Shown here: positions 35,997 through 43,373 of the stretch, in pieces
How positions within the stretch are numbered: the stretch's first letter is position 1
Layout: each line of letters begins with the position of its first letter
Assembly (NCBI RefSeq): GCF_000948985.2
Contig: NZ_CP059733.1
Location: forward strand, 5,208,001 to 5,272,000
Length of the DNA stretch: 64,000 nucleotides
Source of the DNA: Thalassomonas viridans
GTDB lineage: Bacteria > Pseudomonadota > Gammaproteobacteria > Enterobacterales > Alteromonadaceae
Reading direction: 5' to 3'
Notes under the pieces: generated by a model
The model's input: only the letters and a program-made list of their open reading frames with translations
Database searches by the model: none
Told to the model about the DNA's origin: nothing
Translations under genes and position numbers: made by a program

Positions 35997-36551
35997 CTAA
36001 CACTGACGCAGGGGCTGCTCTTTATCGAAAAACAAAGTGATTTCCGCCAGGGTAATGCCGAACTTTTTCATTTGAGTTTTGTTAAAAACCCGGTAGTCAT
36101 CAATACGGTACATCCAGTCATCCAGATCAAAATGATAATTCTCGCCATCAATATCCACCGCCAGGCGGTATTGCCACCTGAAGGCATAACCAAGCTGCTC
36201 TCCCCCGGCAGTACCGATAACATCCTCCGCCAGCCCCAGATATTGGTTGCCTTGCCGGGTCAGGCGCCAGTTGCGGTGGGAGATTTCACCGTCTTTAAAA
36301 TAAAACACTTCTTTTAGCAGCCCCTGCTCCTGCTGCCAGCTGCCGTTAAGTTCCACACAAAAACGCCGCGTCACCTTATGCTGATAATCCTGCACTATGC
36401 CCCAGGCGACCACAGGACCGTTGAAATACTCCTGAATATCCAAAGCAGGCGTACTGCCCTGGTAGTGCTTGATGTCGGTGGAGCAGCTGCTGAGCAACAC
36501 CACCAGCATCAGCAATAATTTAACTTTTAACCACCCTGTTGCCTGCTTCAT
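35997..36551 (-). CDS. DUF3833 family lipoprotein
   Basis: A 184-residue lipoprotein: signal peptide with lipobox LLSSC (Cys about residue 23), then the DUF3833 domain (LDIQEYFNGPVVAWGIVQDY, RFCVELNGSWQQEQGLLKEV, FKDGEISHRNWRLTRQGNQY). It overlaps the chalcone-isomerase-like gene by 4 bases (ATGA). It is a regular member of this stress cluster with unknown function, possibly in lipid handling at the outer membrane. Confidence 0.88.
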   Translation of the reverse strand: MKQATGWLKVKLLLMLVVLLSSCSTDIKHYQGSTPALDIQEYFNGPVVAWGIVQDYQHKVTRRFCVELNGSWQQEQGLLKEVFYFKDGEISHRNWRLTRQGNQYLGLAEDVIGTAGGEQLGYAFRWQYRLAVDIDGENYHFDLDDWMYRIDDYRVFNKTQMKKFGITLAEITLFFDKEQPLRQC

Positions 36552-37087
36552 GGTTTTATCCCCAGCAAGTCTTGCCTGAGTCGTGGCCGGCTTGTTTTCG
36601 GCGACAGCCAGATATCAAGAAACAGCCCGGCAAACTCAGCGTCGGTTATCCTGCCCAGGTAGTTGCCATTAAAATAAAAATAACTGCCGCGGTGATCTGA
36701 AAACAAAGTCAGGCTATCCCCGGCGCTGATATCCGGCCACAGGGCCTCAAGGCGTGGAATATACTGCTGATAATCCTGCTCGGCTACCGCCAGGTGCTGC
36801 CATTGCTCTATGGTTGCCGACAACAGCTCCCGCCGGGAAATATCTTTTTGGTAGTTAATTTCAAACAACAGCGGCTTTTCATCCCGGCTAAACTGCCCTG
36901 AAGAGGTATATAAACGGCTTTGATATATATCCCAAAACAGCACGGAAAACTGTGCCTGCCCTACAAGCACCAATTGGCTTTTATCAGTAATCTCAGGTAC
37001 AGGTTCGCCGGAATCGGAGAGAATCCTCGCCGGGTAAACCCAAAACGCCCAGGCACAGAAGCTAAGCATAATGAATATTATTTTCAT
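36548..37087 (-). CDS. Exported chalcone-isomerase-like protein
   Basis: A 179-residue protein with an N-terminal signal peptide (MKIIFIMLSFCAWAFWVYPA) and a chalcone-isomerase-like fold (VGQAQFSVLFWDIYQSRLYT, LLFEINYQKDISRRELLSAT, WQHLAVAEQDYQQYIPRLEA, SYFYFNGNYLGRITDAEFAG). Bacterial members are not known to isomerise flavonoids; a fatty-acid-binding role like plant FAP proteins would fit this lipid-oriented cluster. It overlaps the DUF2878 gene by 26 bases. Confidence 0.82.
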   Translation of the reverse strand: MKIIFIMLSFCAWAFWVYPARILSDSGEPVPEITDKSQLVLVGQAQFSVLFWDIYQSRLYTSSGQFSRDEKPLLFEINYQKDISRRELLSATIEQWQHLAVAEQDYQQYIPRLEALWPDISAGDSLTLFSDHRGSYFYFNGNYLGRITDAEFAGLFLDIWLSPKTSRPRLRQDLLGIKP

Positions 37088-37574
37088 GGCCTTTATTGAC
37101 TCCTATCCAGGTGTTTAAACGAAATAACAGCACCATTAACTGGCTCCAGATCAGGCTGAGCAACAATAAGGTAAACAAAGTGGAATAACCGAAGCTGACG
37201 GCGCCTAAGGCGTATCCGGCAAAATAGCTCAGCGGCGGGAAAACAGCGCCCGCCAGAAACTGTATAAGAGTGTGGCGCTGCAAAAACTTCAGGCTGGAAT
37301 TTAAGGTTAAAGCAAAACTCAGCCAGATCATGATCAGCCAAAACGGCACAATAAAACCGGTTTGCGCAAAGTCGAACACACCGAAGTTCATCAGCAGGCT
37401 GTCTATTGTGGTGCCGAGTATGGTCACCAGCAGCACATAACGGCTCTCCAGTTTGCTATTGCGACTAAAGCGCAGGTGCAAAACCGCCCACACAGGCACC
37501 AGCAGCGAAAAGGGGTTACCCCAATAGATACAACCAAACCACATCAGGTTAAAAACAAGTGCGTTGATAAGCAT
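37062..37574 (-). CDS. DUF2878 family membrane protein
   Basis: A protein of about 170 residues with four to five membrane segments (LINALVFNLMWFGCIYWG, VLLVTILGTTIDSLLMNFG, FIVPFWLIMIWLSFALTL, FPPLSYFAGYALGAVSF, LFTLLLLSLIWSQLMVLLF). I start it at ATG 37574; the frame is open to a TTG at 37616, but a promoter -10 (37605-37610) lies inside that extension. First gene of the upstream part of the RpoE/ChrR block. Function unknown. Confidence 0.82.
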   Translation of the reverse strand: MLINALVFNLMWFGCIYWGNPFSLLVPVWAVLHLRFSRNSKLESRYVLLVTILGTTIDSLLMNFGVFDFAQTGFIVPFWLIMIWLSFALTLNSSLKFLQRHTLIQFLAGAVFPPLSYFAGYALGAVSFGYSTLFTLLLLSLIWSQLMVLLFRLNTWIGVNKGHENNIHYA

Positions 37575-37604
37575 AACGGCTACTGTTAAAGGTTTATTTG
37601 GTGT

Positions 37605-37632
37605 AATACGCAGCAAAGCGCCAACAGGTTCA
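37605..37632 (-). promoter_or_regulatory. ECF11-type promoter of the DUF2878 operon
   Basis: On the minus strand TGAACC, 16 bases, CGTATT. The -10 and spacing are identical to the rpoE and LON-gene promoters, and the -35 differs from TGATCC at one position. It explains why ATG 37574 rather than TTG 37616 should be the start of the first gene. Confidence 0.68.
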
Positions 37633-37770
37633 TTAGCGGCGAAAATTTTTATTAATGGCGGAACAGGCTGATAGCTCGAATGAGGCTTGCCGTGGATAAG
37701 GCTTTTCCCACGGCACAGATGAACTTGAAGTTTTAATTAAAGCAAAAGGATAACTGGCAGAAGCAAGTGC

Positions 37771-38430
37771 TTATTTACTGTTGGTTTTTTTATGCCAGCG
37801 GATAAGCTCTTTTTGATCTGCCGGTGCTTCCAGGCCAGCTTCCATCAAGGCGCTTGCCTGGCTCGCTAAAATGGCCTCGGTTTTATTTTCAATGCGCTCA
37901 AGCATGTCAAAAAACAGCGACTTTTCATTATCCGTTAATACCTCTTCCAGCAAGCTGGCCCTTTCATCCATGGCCTTTATCAGCTTTTGATATAAGGCCT
38001 TGCCCTGCTCGTTCAGGTAGAGGTTTTTAACGTTCTTTTTTACCTCATCCTGGCGCGACTCGATTAATCCCAGTGCCAGCAATTTTTTTACCGCCCGGCT
38101 GACCGTATAGGAATCCAGCCTTGACTGGTAGGCAATATCCGCCGATTTTATCGGCATGTAAGAGCCAATGTTAAGCAGCACCCGCATCTCCCTGGGTTCC
38201 AGGTCGGTCAGGTTTCTGATTTTCCAGTCCCTGTCCAGGGCCAACAGGTTACTGACCACCGCCAGACGAAACGGCAGGTGGGAGATTAAATCTAACGGTT
38301 TTTCTACTTTGTCGGTCAAAGTAAATGCCTGGCTGCGTGCTGACTTCTTGATATTCTTGGCCTTATTAACAAAACATGCTGCAACTTTAGCATTTTCCCC
38401 ATAAAAATAAAAACTGCCAACATACTGCAT
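37771..38430 (-). CDS. MarR family transcriptional regulator
   Basis: The winged helix is clear (LEPREMRVLLNIGSYMPIKS, ADIAYQSRLDSYTVSRAVKK, LIESRQDEVKKNVKNLYLNE), with long helices around it for dimerisation. The start is uncertain. ATG 38430 touches the palindrome 38431-38453 and would give a leaderless message, whereas TTG 38319 gives MTDKVEKPLDLISHLPFRLA, a typical MarR N-terminus. It is divergent from the AhpD-like gene at 38516, its likely target. Confidence 0.85.
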   Translation of the reverse strand: MQYVGSFYFYGENAKVAACFVNKAKNIKKSARSQAFTLTDKVEKPLDLISHLPFRLAVVSNLLALDRDWKIRNLTDLEPREMRVLLNIGSYMPIKSADIAYQSRLDSYTVSRAVKKLLALGLIESRQDEVKKNVKNLYLNEQGKALYQKLIKAMDERASLLEEVLTDNEKSLFFDMLERIENKTEAILASQASALMEAGLEAPADQKELIRWHKKTNSK

Positions 38431-38453
38431 TTGCAATAACAAACTTATTGCAA
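38431..38453. promoter_or_regulatory. Palindromic operator between MarR and AhpD-like genes
   Basis: TTGCAATAA-CAAAC-TTATTGCAA, perfect 9-bp arms, lies in the divergent promoter region; a further half site TTGCA follows at 38456-38460 on the other strand. Size and symmetry fit a MarR dimer site. The left arm could serve as a -35 (TTGCAA) for the marR gene. Confidence 0.7.
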
Positions 38454-38515
38454 GTGCAACATACACCTTCTATAGTAACTTTACTTAGGATCACTCAAAC
38501 AAACGGAGAACAGCT

Positions 38516-39106
38516 ATGCCATTAGTTACCCCGCTAGCAGCCGATGCCGATGAAGACATTGCCCAGCTGGCAAAATTTTTTAACGAAACCTTAGGTTTTT
38601 GCCCCAACAGCGTATTAACCATGCAGCGCCGCCCGGCCATTGCCAAAGCCTTTATTAACTTGAATATGGCGGTGATGGAAAACAAAGGCCGGGTAACCGC
38701 CGAGCAAAAACGTTTGATCGGTTATATCACCAGCGCCAATACCGGTTGCCGCTACTGCGAAGCTCATACCATTTTGGCGGCAGAGCGTTACGGCGGCAGC
38801 GAACAGCGCCTGGAAAATATCTGGTCGTTTCGGGAAAGCGATCTCTATACCGATGCCGAAAAAGCCGCTTTTGAACTGGCCCTGGCAGCCTCAAGCGTGC
38901 CTAATGCGGTAACAGATGAAATCACGGCAACCATGCATAAATATTGGGATGACGGCGAAATTGTCGAAATCTTAGGTGTTATCGCCCTGTTCGGTTATTT
39001 AAACCGCTGGAACGACTCTATGGGCACCACCATGGAACCGGGCGCCGTCGATGCCGGTGAACGTTTGCTCGCCAATTCCAGCTGGAGCCGCGGCAAGCAT
39101 GTTTAA
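38516..39106 (+). CDS. Carboxymuconolactone decarboxylase/AhpD family protein
   Basis: A 196-residue helical protein with the AhpD-type redox motif TGCRYCEAHT (Cys-x2-Cys then His). It belongs to the peroxidase-related CMD group. It likely acts as a small-molecule peroxidase or thiol reductant. ATG 38516 follows CGGAGAACAGCT. It is divergent from a MarR regulator, a common arrangement for peroxide or electrophile defence. There is no AhpC partner nearby. Confidence 0.88.
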   Translation: MPLVTPLAADADEDIAQLAKFFNETLGFCPNSVLTMQRRPAIAKAFINLNMAVMENKGRVTAEQKRLIGYITSANTGCRYCEAHTILAAERYGGSEQRLENIWSFRESDLYTDAEKAAFELALAASSVPNAVTDEITATMHKYWDDGEIVEILGVIALFGYLNRWNDSMGTTMEPGAVDAGERLLANSSWSRGKHV

Positions 39107-39235
39107 AGCCCGGTGACGGCAAAAAAACCTTCTTAAAGTTACACATCTTTGATAACGGGCGAGTCAGCACTATAGCCCAAGCTATTATGATCGCTGACCT
39201 GCCCGTAGCCTGTTTTATTTAAACCTCAGTTGATA

Positions 39236-39529
39236 TTACAGTTCGCGCTTAATCGCCTTCCAGCGCTCGCGCAGTTCGTCTATCTTATACCGGTAACCTA
39301 TAACCTCATATTTCAGCCAAAAACAAAGATGGCGGATACCTTCACTGGTGTCTGGCGTGATTGATTCGGGCTCTTGGGCGACCGCAGAAAATCCATCGAA
39401 GAGAAAGGCACATTCTTCGCTGAATTTGCTAAAGTCGTCGACGAGATCGATAAATTCACTCGACAGCTGTTCTCTTCTGGCTTCTTCATCCAGGGGAGCA
39501 TCCCCGGAAGTTGAGTTTGATTCAGACAT
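39236..39529 (-). CDS. Hypothetical acidic small protein
   Basis: A 97-residue acidic protein (MSESNSTSGDAPLDEEARRE...), mostly helical, with a conserved-looking core EECAFLFDGFSAVAQEPESI and CFWLKYEVIGYRYKIDELRE. I do not recognise a named family with confidence. ATG 39529 follows GGGAGGACAGTGTC. It overlaps the preceding small gene (39522-39704) by 8 bases, so the two are probably translated together. Neither has a signal peptide. Confidence 0.65.
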   Translation of the reverse strand: MSESNSTSGDAPLDEEARREQLSSEFIDLVDDFSKFSEECAFLFDGFSAVAQEPESITPDTSEGIRHLCFWLKYEVIGYRYKIDELRERWKAIKREL

Positions 39530-39704
39530 GACACTGTCCTCCCTCAAGAGTTAACGGCATACGGCTGGCGGCAAGGGTGTTGGCGCTTATATAAACGGCA
39601 TCGGCTACCGGCAACTGTTTGGCTTTTGGTATGGAGACAGGTGTATTTTCTGTTAAAGAAACTTTAACCGAGTGAAACTCTGGCATATCATTAGATGTAG
39701 CCAT
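39522..39704 (-). CDS. Hypothetical 60-residue protein
   Basis: MATSNDMPEFHSVKVSLTEN and so on, ending LTLEGGQCHV. ATG 39704 follows CGAGGTATCTATT. It shows no membrane segment or known motif. It overlaps the start of the 97-residue gene downstream. The Ser/Thr-rich body with a terminal GG-x-C-H-V invites comparison with peptide precursors, but there is no modifying enzyme nearby; I make no functional claim. Confidence 0.55.
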   Translation of the reverse strand: MATSNDMPEFHSVKVSLTENTPVSIPKAKQLPVADAVYISANTLAASRMPLTLEGGQCHV

Positions 39705-40156
39705 AATAGATACCTCGCTTGTATCTGTTGGGGTTAGCTGTCTCTGAGTGTCTCACCACTTAGAGGCAGCGCTTGGTTTATCTGCTGGTTCTCTTGTTTC
39801 AGGCACCTCCTTTGATGGGTTATTAGTTGGTTATTTCCTCCTTATTCATAGTACAAAATACCGAAAAAATCAGGTTGGTTTTGCAAATAATTTCTGTGTA
39901 AATACCGGGAACTGTATACCCGGCTGTACACTAGACTTAAGCACATGAAAAATATCAAATAAAAATCTAGGGAAATTAAGTTTTTGAGGGTGCTTTTGCA
40001 CAGCCAAAAGCGGTATGAAATTGAACGAGATAGATTAAGCCATTTGGCCGGTTTTACGATAAAGAGTAAGCCTTAACCGCAAGTAAGGCTTACCCGGTTG
40101 ATAATAAAGCCATATTACTGCATTTAGCTCTCATCAAAAGTTAAGCTTATTCACCA
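39705..40156. other. Gene-poor region upstream of the small-gene pair
   Basis: No supportable gene in 452 bases. It holds the promoter region of the 60-residue gene, a short hairpin CCGGG-N9-CCCGG near 39906-39925, and the perfect hairpin 40066-40093 described separately. It is AT-rich compared with neighbours. Confidence 0.5.
40066..40093 (-). terminator. Hairpin downstream of the lanthipeptide-like gene
   Basis: GTAAGCCTTA (40066-40075) and TAAGGCTTAC (40084-40093), perfect 10-bp arms with an 8-nt loop, lie 64 bases past the peptide stop codon. There is only a weak T-run (CTCTTTAT) on the minus strand. Confidence 0.5.
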
Positions 40157-40324
40157 TTAGCAGACAAAGTCCGCTGACGGACAATAAAGTGTTTGGTGTG
40201 TGGTAGGCACCGGACAATCAGCCGTTTTCTTACCACCGGCAATATTTGCCGTTTGCTCCATAGGCAGCACTTTATTGTCTTTAGAAAGGTTTTTTACTTG
40301 TTGTTTTTTTAATTTAAGCTTCAT
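40157..40324 (-). CDS. Lanthipeptide-like RiPP precursor peptide, orphan
   Basis: A 55-residue peptide. ATG 40324 follows GGAACGAAAA; the frame is open to 40360, but the leader pattern starts here. Residues 1-31 look like a class I lanthipeptide leader: basic/hydrophobic MKLKLKKQQVKNLS, then a Gly-Gly cleavage-like site at 30-31 (TANIAGG). Residues 32-55 are a short core with three Cys (38, 48, 55) and several Thr/Ser (KKTADCPVPTTHQTLYCPSA then DFVC), able in principle to form thioether rings. No LanB, LanC, LanM, protease or exporter gene is in the window. The call rests on pattern resemblance only. Confidence 0.6.
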   Translation of the reverse strand: MKLKLKKQQVKNLSKDNKVLPMEQTANIAGGKKTADCPVPTTHQTLYCPSADFVC

Positions 40325-40385
40325 TTTTCGTTCCATAAAATTATCTGAATTATTTAACATTTGCTTTAAATGGCAAATGCGACAA

Positions 40386-40401
40386 TGAGCTAGTCAGCTC
40401 A
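40386..40401. promoter_or_regulatory. Small palindrome upstream of the lanthipeptide-like gene
   Basis: TGAGCT-AGTC-AGCTCA, perfect 6-bp arms, 62 bases before the peptide start. A second symmetrical pair, CATTTGC/GCAAATG, lies between it and the start. Either could be an operator; no regulator is adjacent. Confidence 0.35.
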
Positions 40402-40508
40402 CATTCAAGCTAGCATATCTTCGCTCAAAACGTAAACAAAAAGTAATTTATATGTAAACAACAAAGGTGGTAGCCGCTATTCATTGGCTTTCCGTGTAAA
40501 GCTCAAAT

Positions 40509-41111
40509 TTATGCGCTATTACTGCTTTGGCCGGTTTTAACCGCAGCGCCGATCAAATGCGCCAGGCGCAAAGTTTCCGGCACGTTGCCATTGTCAGTGA
40601 CTTTTTCCAGCAGCAAGCCTGCCGTTTCAGCCGAGCAGCCTTTCATCTGGAAATAAAAGGTTTTATCCGTCGGCGAAGTGTAAGTATAAATATCCCCGGC
40701 CGCCGCCAAAGTAGCTAAACGAGATTCGGCATCGTCAAAGCGGCTTAACACCTTTTTCACCGCGGCAACATCCGGGTGTTTGCGCATCACGGCAATACAG
40801 GGTAACTGCAGGGACTCGCTTAATGTTTCCAGGTTAATCAGGTTAAAACCGCCGATGGCAATGCCGTCCAGCAATACCGCATGCACCTGCTGATAGAACT
40901 TGCTGGGTTTGAGCATATCGATCAGCACGTCTGTGGCATCAACCCCGTCTTTACTGGCCTCCCCCCACAACATGCCTTCAAAGCGGGTATTGGTGCAGAC
41001 AATCCCGGAAATATTAACTTTACTGCCGGCTTTACGGTTAAAGGGGGCGTCGTCAAAACCTATGGTGCGCAACTGCTTATTTAATCTTATAACTTCTGCT
41101 AATGACTTCAT
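40509..41111 (-). CDS. DUF99 (UPF0215) family protein
   Basis: A 200-residue protein with the DUF99 landmarks TIGFDDAPFNRKAGSKVNIS, GIVCTNTRFEGMLWGEASKD, GVDATDVLIDMLKPSKFYQQ, VHAVLLDGIAIGGFNLINLE and LPCIAVMRKHPDVAAVKKVL. The family is best known from archaea, where members have been linked to an endonuclease V-like repair nuclease fold; a bacterial copy is uncommon. The Asp residues in GFDDAPF and LLDGIAIGG could be metal ligands. Function here is unknown. It stands alone. Confidence 0.8.
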   Translation of the reverse strand: MKSLAEVIRLNKQLRTIGFDDAPFNRKAGSKVNISGIVCTNTRFEGMLWGEASKDGVDATDVLIDMLKPSKFYQQVHAVLLDGIAIGGFNLINLETLSESLQLPCIAVMRKHPDVAAVKKVLSRFDDAESRLATLAAAGDIYTYTSPTDKTFYFQMKGCSAETAGLLLEKVTDNGNVPETLRLAHLIGAAVKTGQSSNSA

Positions 41112-41435
41112 CTTCTGTTGTTACCTAAGCCCTCATCAGCCACAGCCATCGCATTTTTCTTTCTCTGATTCAGGCACCCAAAATGAAAGAATAGTCACGA
41201 TATTACAACGTCCTTAAGTCACTGTTGCCATGGCAGGTGAAAATTAGCTAAGTGTATTTGTCTGGATGTTTACCCAATATCTATAATAACTTGGCTTTAT
41301 AAATTAATGTCACTGATAGTAAAATAAAAATGTATGACAAGGCCACCAATTTGACCGTCTTTCACTGTGTTTCAGGCAGTAAAGGCTGGCAATGTTAGCC
41401 TGACTTCCGGACTGTTTACGTAAAAGGAGAAGATT

Positions 41436-41702
41436 GTGGAAGAAATTGATTTGGAAAAAGCTGACATCAATGATGAAAGCGCAATTAATGCAGCTATTTC
41501 TCAACTAACATCAAAAAACCGAGAAACTCTTCTGCTTGATAAAGGTAGGGTTATTGGGGCTGTTTTAACCAAGGAACAATATGATTGGTTTTTAGATAAA
41601 CTAGACGAAAGCTCAGATATTTCAGAAATATGCGAAAGAGCTAGTGACTTGGATGGTTCAATTTCGCTTGACGAGCTGAAAAAGGAATTAGGAGAAGATT
41701 GA
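41436..41702 (+). CDS. Antitoxin of the Phd/YefM-like type
   Basis: An 88-residue acidic protein from a GTG at 41436 (AAAGGAGAAGATT upstream). The N-terminal half (AINAAISQLTSKNRETLLLD and KGRVIGAVLTKEQYDWFLDK) resembles Phd/YefM-type repressors with their short beta-sheet. The tail ends DGSISLDELKKELGED, a likely toxin-binding segment. It is followed with overlap by a 60-residue protein and then the RelE/ParE-like toxin. AT-rich locus. Confidence 0.78.
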   Translation: MEEIDLEKADINDESAINAAISQLTSKNRETLLLDKGRVIGAVLTKEQYDWFLDKLDESSDISEICERASDLDGSISLDELKKELGED

Positions 41703-41704
41703 TA

Positions 41705-41887
41705 ATGTCAGATTATATCCCCTCACAAACGGAAAAAGTACTGATTGCTAAACGAACTACTGAACTTAGAGAGTCTAAAGCCTCGGGAACGGCGACATCT
41801 CTGGATGAGTTAAAGCGAGAGCTAGGTTATCAACAAAGCAAGGATAGCGAAAATAATGTACAAGGTAACCATACACAGAGAAGCTAA
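41705..41887 (+). CDS. Small protein sharing the antitoxin tail motif
   Basis: A 60-residue protein (MSDYIPSQTEKVLIAKRTTE...). It starts 2 bases after the antitoxin stop and overlaps the toxin start by 32 bases in another frame. Its segment ATSLDELKRELGYQ repeats the SLDELKKELG motif at the end of the preceding antitoxin. It lacks the DNA-binding part. It may be a second antitoxin reduced to a toxin-binding peptide, or a duplicate remnant still kept in frame. Confidence 0.55.
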   Translation: MSDYIPSQTEKVLIAKRTTELRESKASGTATSLDELKRELGYQQSKDSENNVQGNHTQRS

Positions 41888-42116
41888 AAAAGACATAAAA
41901 AAGCTGCATCCTCAAGACAGAAAGCGGGTTATTCAGGCTCTTGAACAAATTTCAGAGAATCCATATTTATATGGTTCAAAACGCTTGGTAGGTTATGTTG
42001 ATATCTTACGTTATCGAGTAGGCACTTACCGCATTATTTATCGTGTCAATGATTATGAACTGGAAGTATTAATTCTAGATGCTAAACCTAGAGGTGAAGT
42101 ATATAAAAAATATTAA
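41856..42116 (+). CDS. RelE/ParE family toxin
   Basis: An 86-residue protein with the RelE/ParE fold: MYKVTIHREAKKDIKKLHPQ, DRKRVIQALEQISENPYLYG, LVGYVDILRYRVGTYRIIYR and ELEVLILDAKPRGEVYKKY. The Arg/Tyr-rich end (GTYRIIYR, HREAKKDIKK) resembles ribosome-dependent mRNA interferases of the RelE branch more than gyrase-targeting ParE, but this is not certain. It is the last gene of the locus, overlapped by the 60-residue gene. Confidence 0.85.
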   Translation: MYKVTIHREAKKDIKKLHPQDRKRVIQALEQISENPYLYGSKRLVGYVDILRYRVGTYRIIYRVNDYELEVLILDAKPRGEVYKKY

Positions 42117-42281
42117 ACTAATGAGCTACCTATAAAAGCCTCAATCCAACCTGACATTTCACGTAACTTCATCTTCTGTTACTACCCGCCCCCTCATTTT
42201 AAAACTAAAAATTTTCATCAAATTACTTTAACAGGGTTTTAATTGCCGATAAAATCTTCACTGCCTTAAACGGCATAATTC

Positions 42282-42471
42282 TTCAGGGCGGGGTGGAATT
42301 CCCCACCGGCGGTGATTAGTTTTCATGAAAATTATCAGCCCGCGAGCGCTTTACCGTGAGTAACCCGAGAGTGGTAAAGGTCCAGCAGATCCGGTGTAAA
42401 TCCGGAGCCGACGGTTCAGGGTAAAATCGTTATCTCAGCGATAGTCCCGTAAAGTCCGGATGGGAGAAGAA
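42282..42471 (+). promoter_or_regulatory. FMN riboswitch (RFN element)
   Basis: The conserved RFN blocks appear in order: AGGGCGGGGTGGAATTCCCC, ACCGGCGGT, CCCGCGAGCG, AGCAGATCCGGTGTAAATCC, GGAGCCGACGGT, and GTCCGGATGGGAGAAG. It ends 110 bases before ribB. FMN binding is expected to lower ribB expression; ACCCGAGAGTGGT in the middle is the variable stem. Confidence 0.97.
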
Positions 42472-42580
42472 AAAATGACATAGCATAGCCACTGCCAGGT
42501 TTACCCGGCGGTGTGTTTTGCGTTGCCATTAACTTTCCTGTGTTCCCCTGAATTTTGAACCTCAAAATCAGGAGATTAAA

Positions 42581-43234
42581 ATGAATATTAACCTTAACCA
42601 GTTTGGCTTAACCCCACAAGAACGTATCAAGAGTGCCTGCCAGGACCTGCGTCTCGGTAAAGCCATTGTGCTGATGGACGATCCCCACCGGGAAAACGAA
42701 GGAGATCTTATTGTCGCCGCCGAGCTGATTAACGAACAAAGCATGGCGCAACTTATCAGCGACTGCTCCGGCATTGTTTGCCTGGCATTAACCGATGAAA
42801 AACTCAAACAACTGCAACTACCGCAAATGGTTACCGATAATTCCAGTAAAAACAACACAGCTTTTACGGTTTCCATCGAAGCCAAACAAGGCGTAAGTAC
42901 CGGAGTCAGCGCCGCAGACCGCGTACAAACCATAAAAACCGCGATAGCTGCAAATGCCCAGCCAGATGACCTGGCACACCCCGGCCATGTATTTCCGCTA
43001 CGGGCCGAATCTGAAGGCGTGCTTGCCCGCCGGGGGCATACCGAAGGCGGCATAGATTTATGCCTGCTTGCCGGACTGTCACCGGCTGCCGTTTTATGTG
43101 AATTAATGCATAAAGACGGTACTATGCTTAAAGGACAACAGCTGGTGGATTATGCCTTAAGCCATCAGCTGGTGCTGTTAACTATTGAAGATATAGTTCA
43201 GGTGCTGTTGGATGAAAAATCTGCGGTAGCCTAA
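42581..43234 (+). CDS. ribB: 3,4-dihydroxy-2-butanone-4-phosphate synthase
   Basis: A 217-residue enzyme of riboflavin synthesis, converting ribulose 5-phosphate to the four-carbon unit of the xylene ring; length equals E. coli RibB. Mg2+ and substrate site [20 protein letters not shown], then [14 protein letters not shown] region and [20 protein letters not shown]. No GTP cyclohydrolase domain is fused. It is a single gene controlled by the FMN riboswitch. Confidence 0.97.
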   Translation: MNINLNQFGLTPQERIKSACQDLRLGKAIVLMDDPHRENEGDLIVAAELINEQSMAQLISDCSGIVCLALTDEKLKQLQLPQMVTDNSSKNNTAFTVSIEAKQGVSTGVSAADRVQTIKTAIAANAQPDDLAHPGHVFPLRAESEGVLARRGHTEGGIDLCLLAGLSPAAVLCELMHKDGTMLKGQQLVDYALSHQLVLLTIEDIVQVLLDEKSAVA

Positions 43235-43373
43235 CCCTTCTAGGCGGGCTCTTTGTCATTGCATATCCGAAGCGCCCGCCTTTTGTTTTTAAAGCGCCCC
43301 AAGCACAGGGACATAGACATGAATATCCCATCTTTATATGAATTCAAGTGATGAGTTTACAAATCCGCTGGCT

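Noticed and set aside
39748..39948. 66-codon plus-strand frame with a Cys-containing tail
   Set aside because: GTG start without a usable ribosome site, in the promoter region of a divergent gene. The Cys-rich end tempted a peptide-precursor call but nothing supports it.
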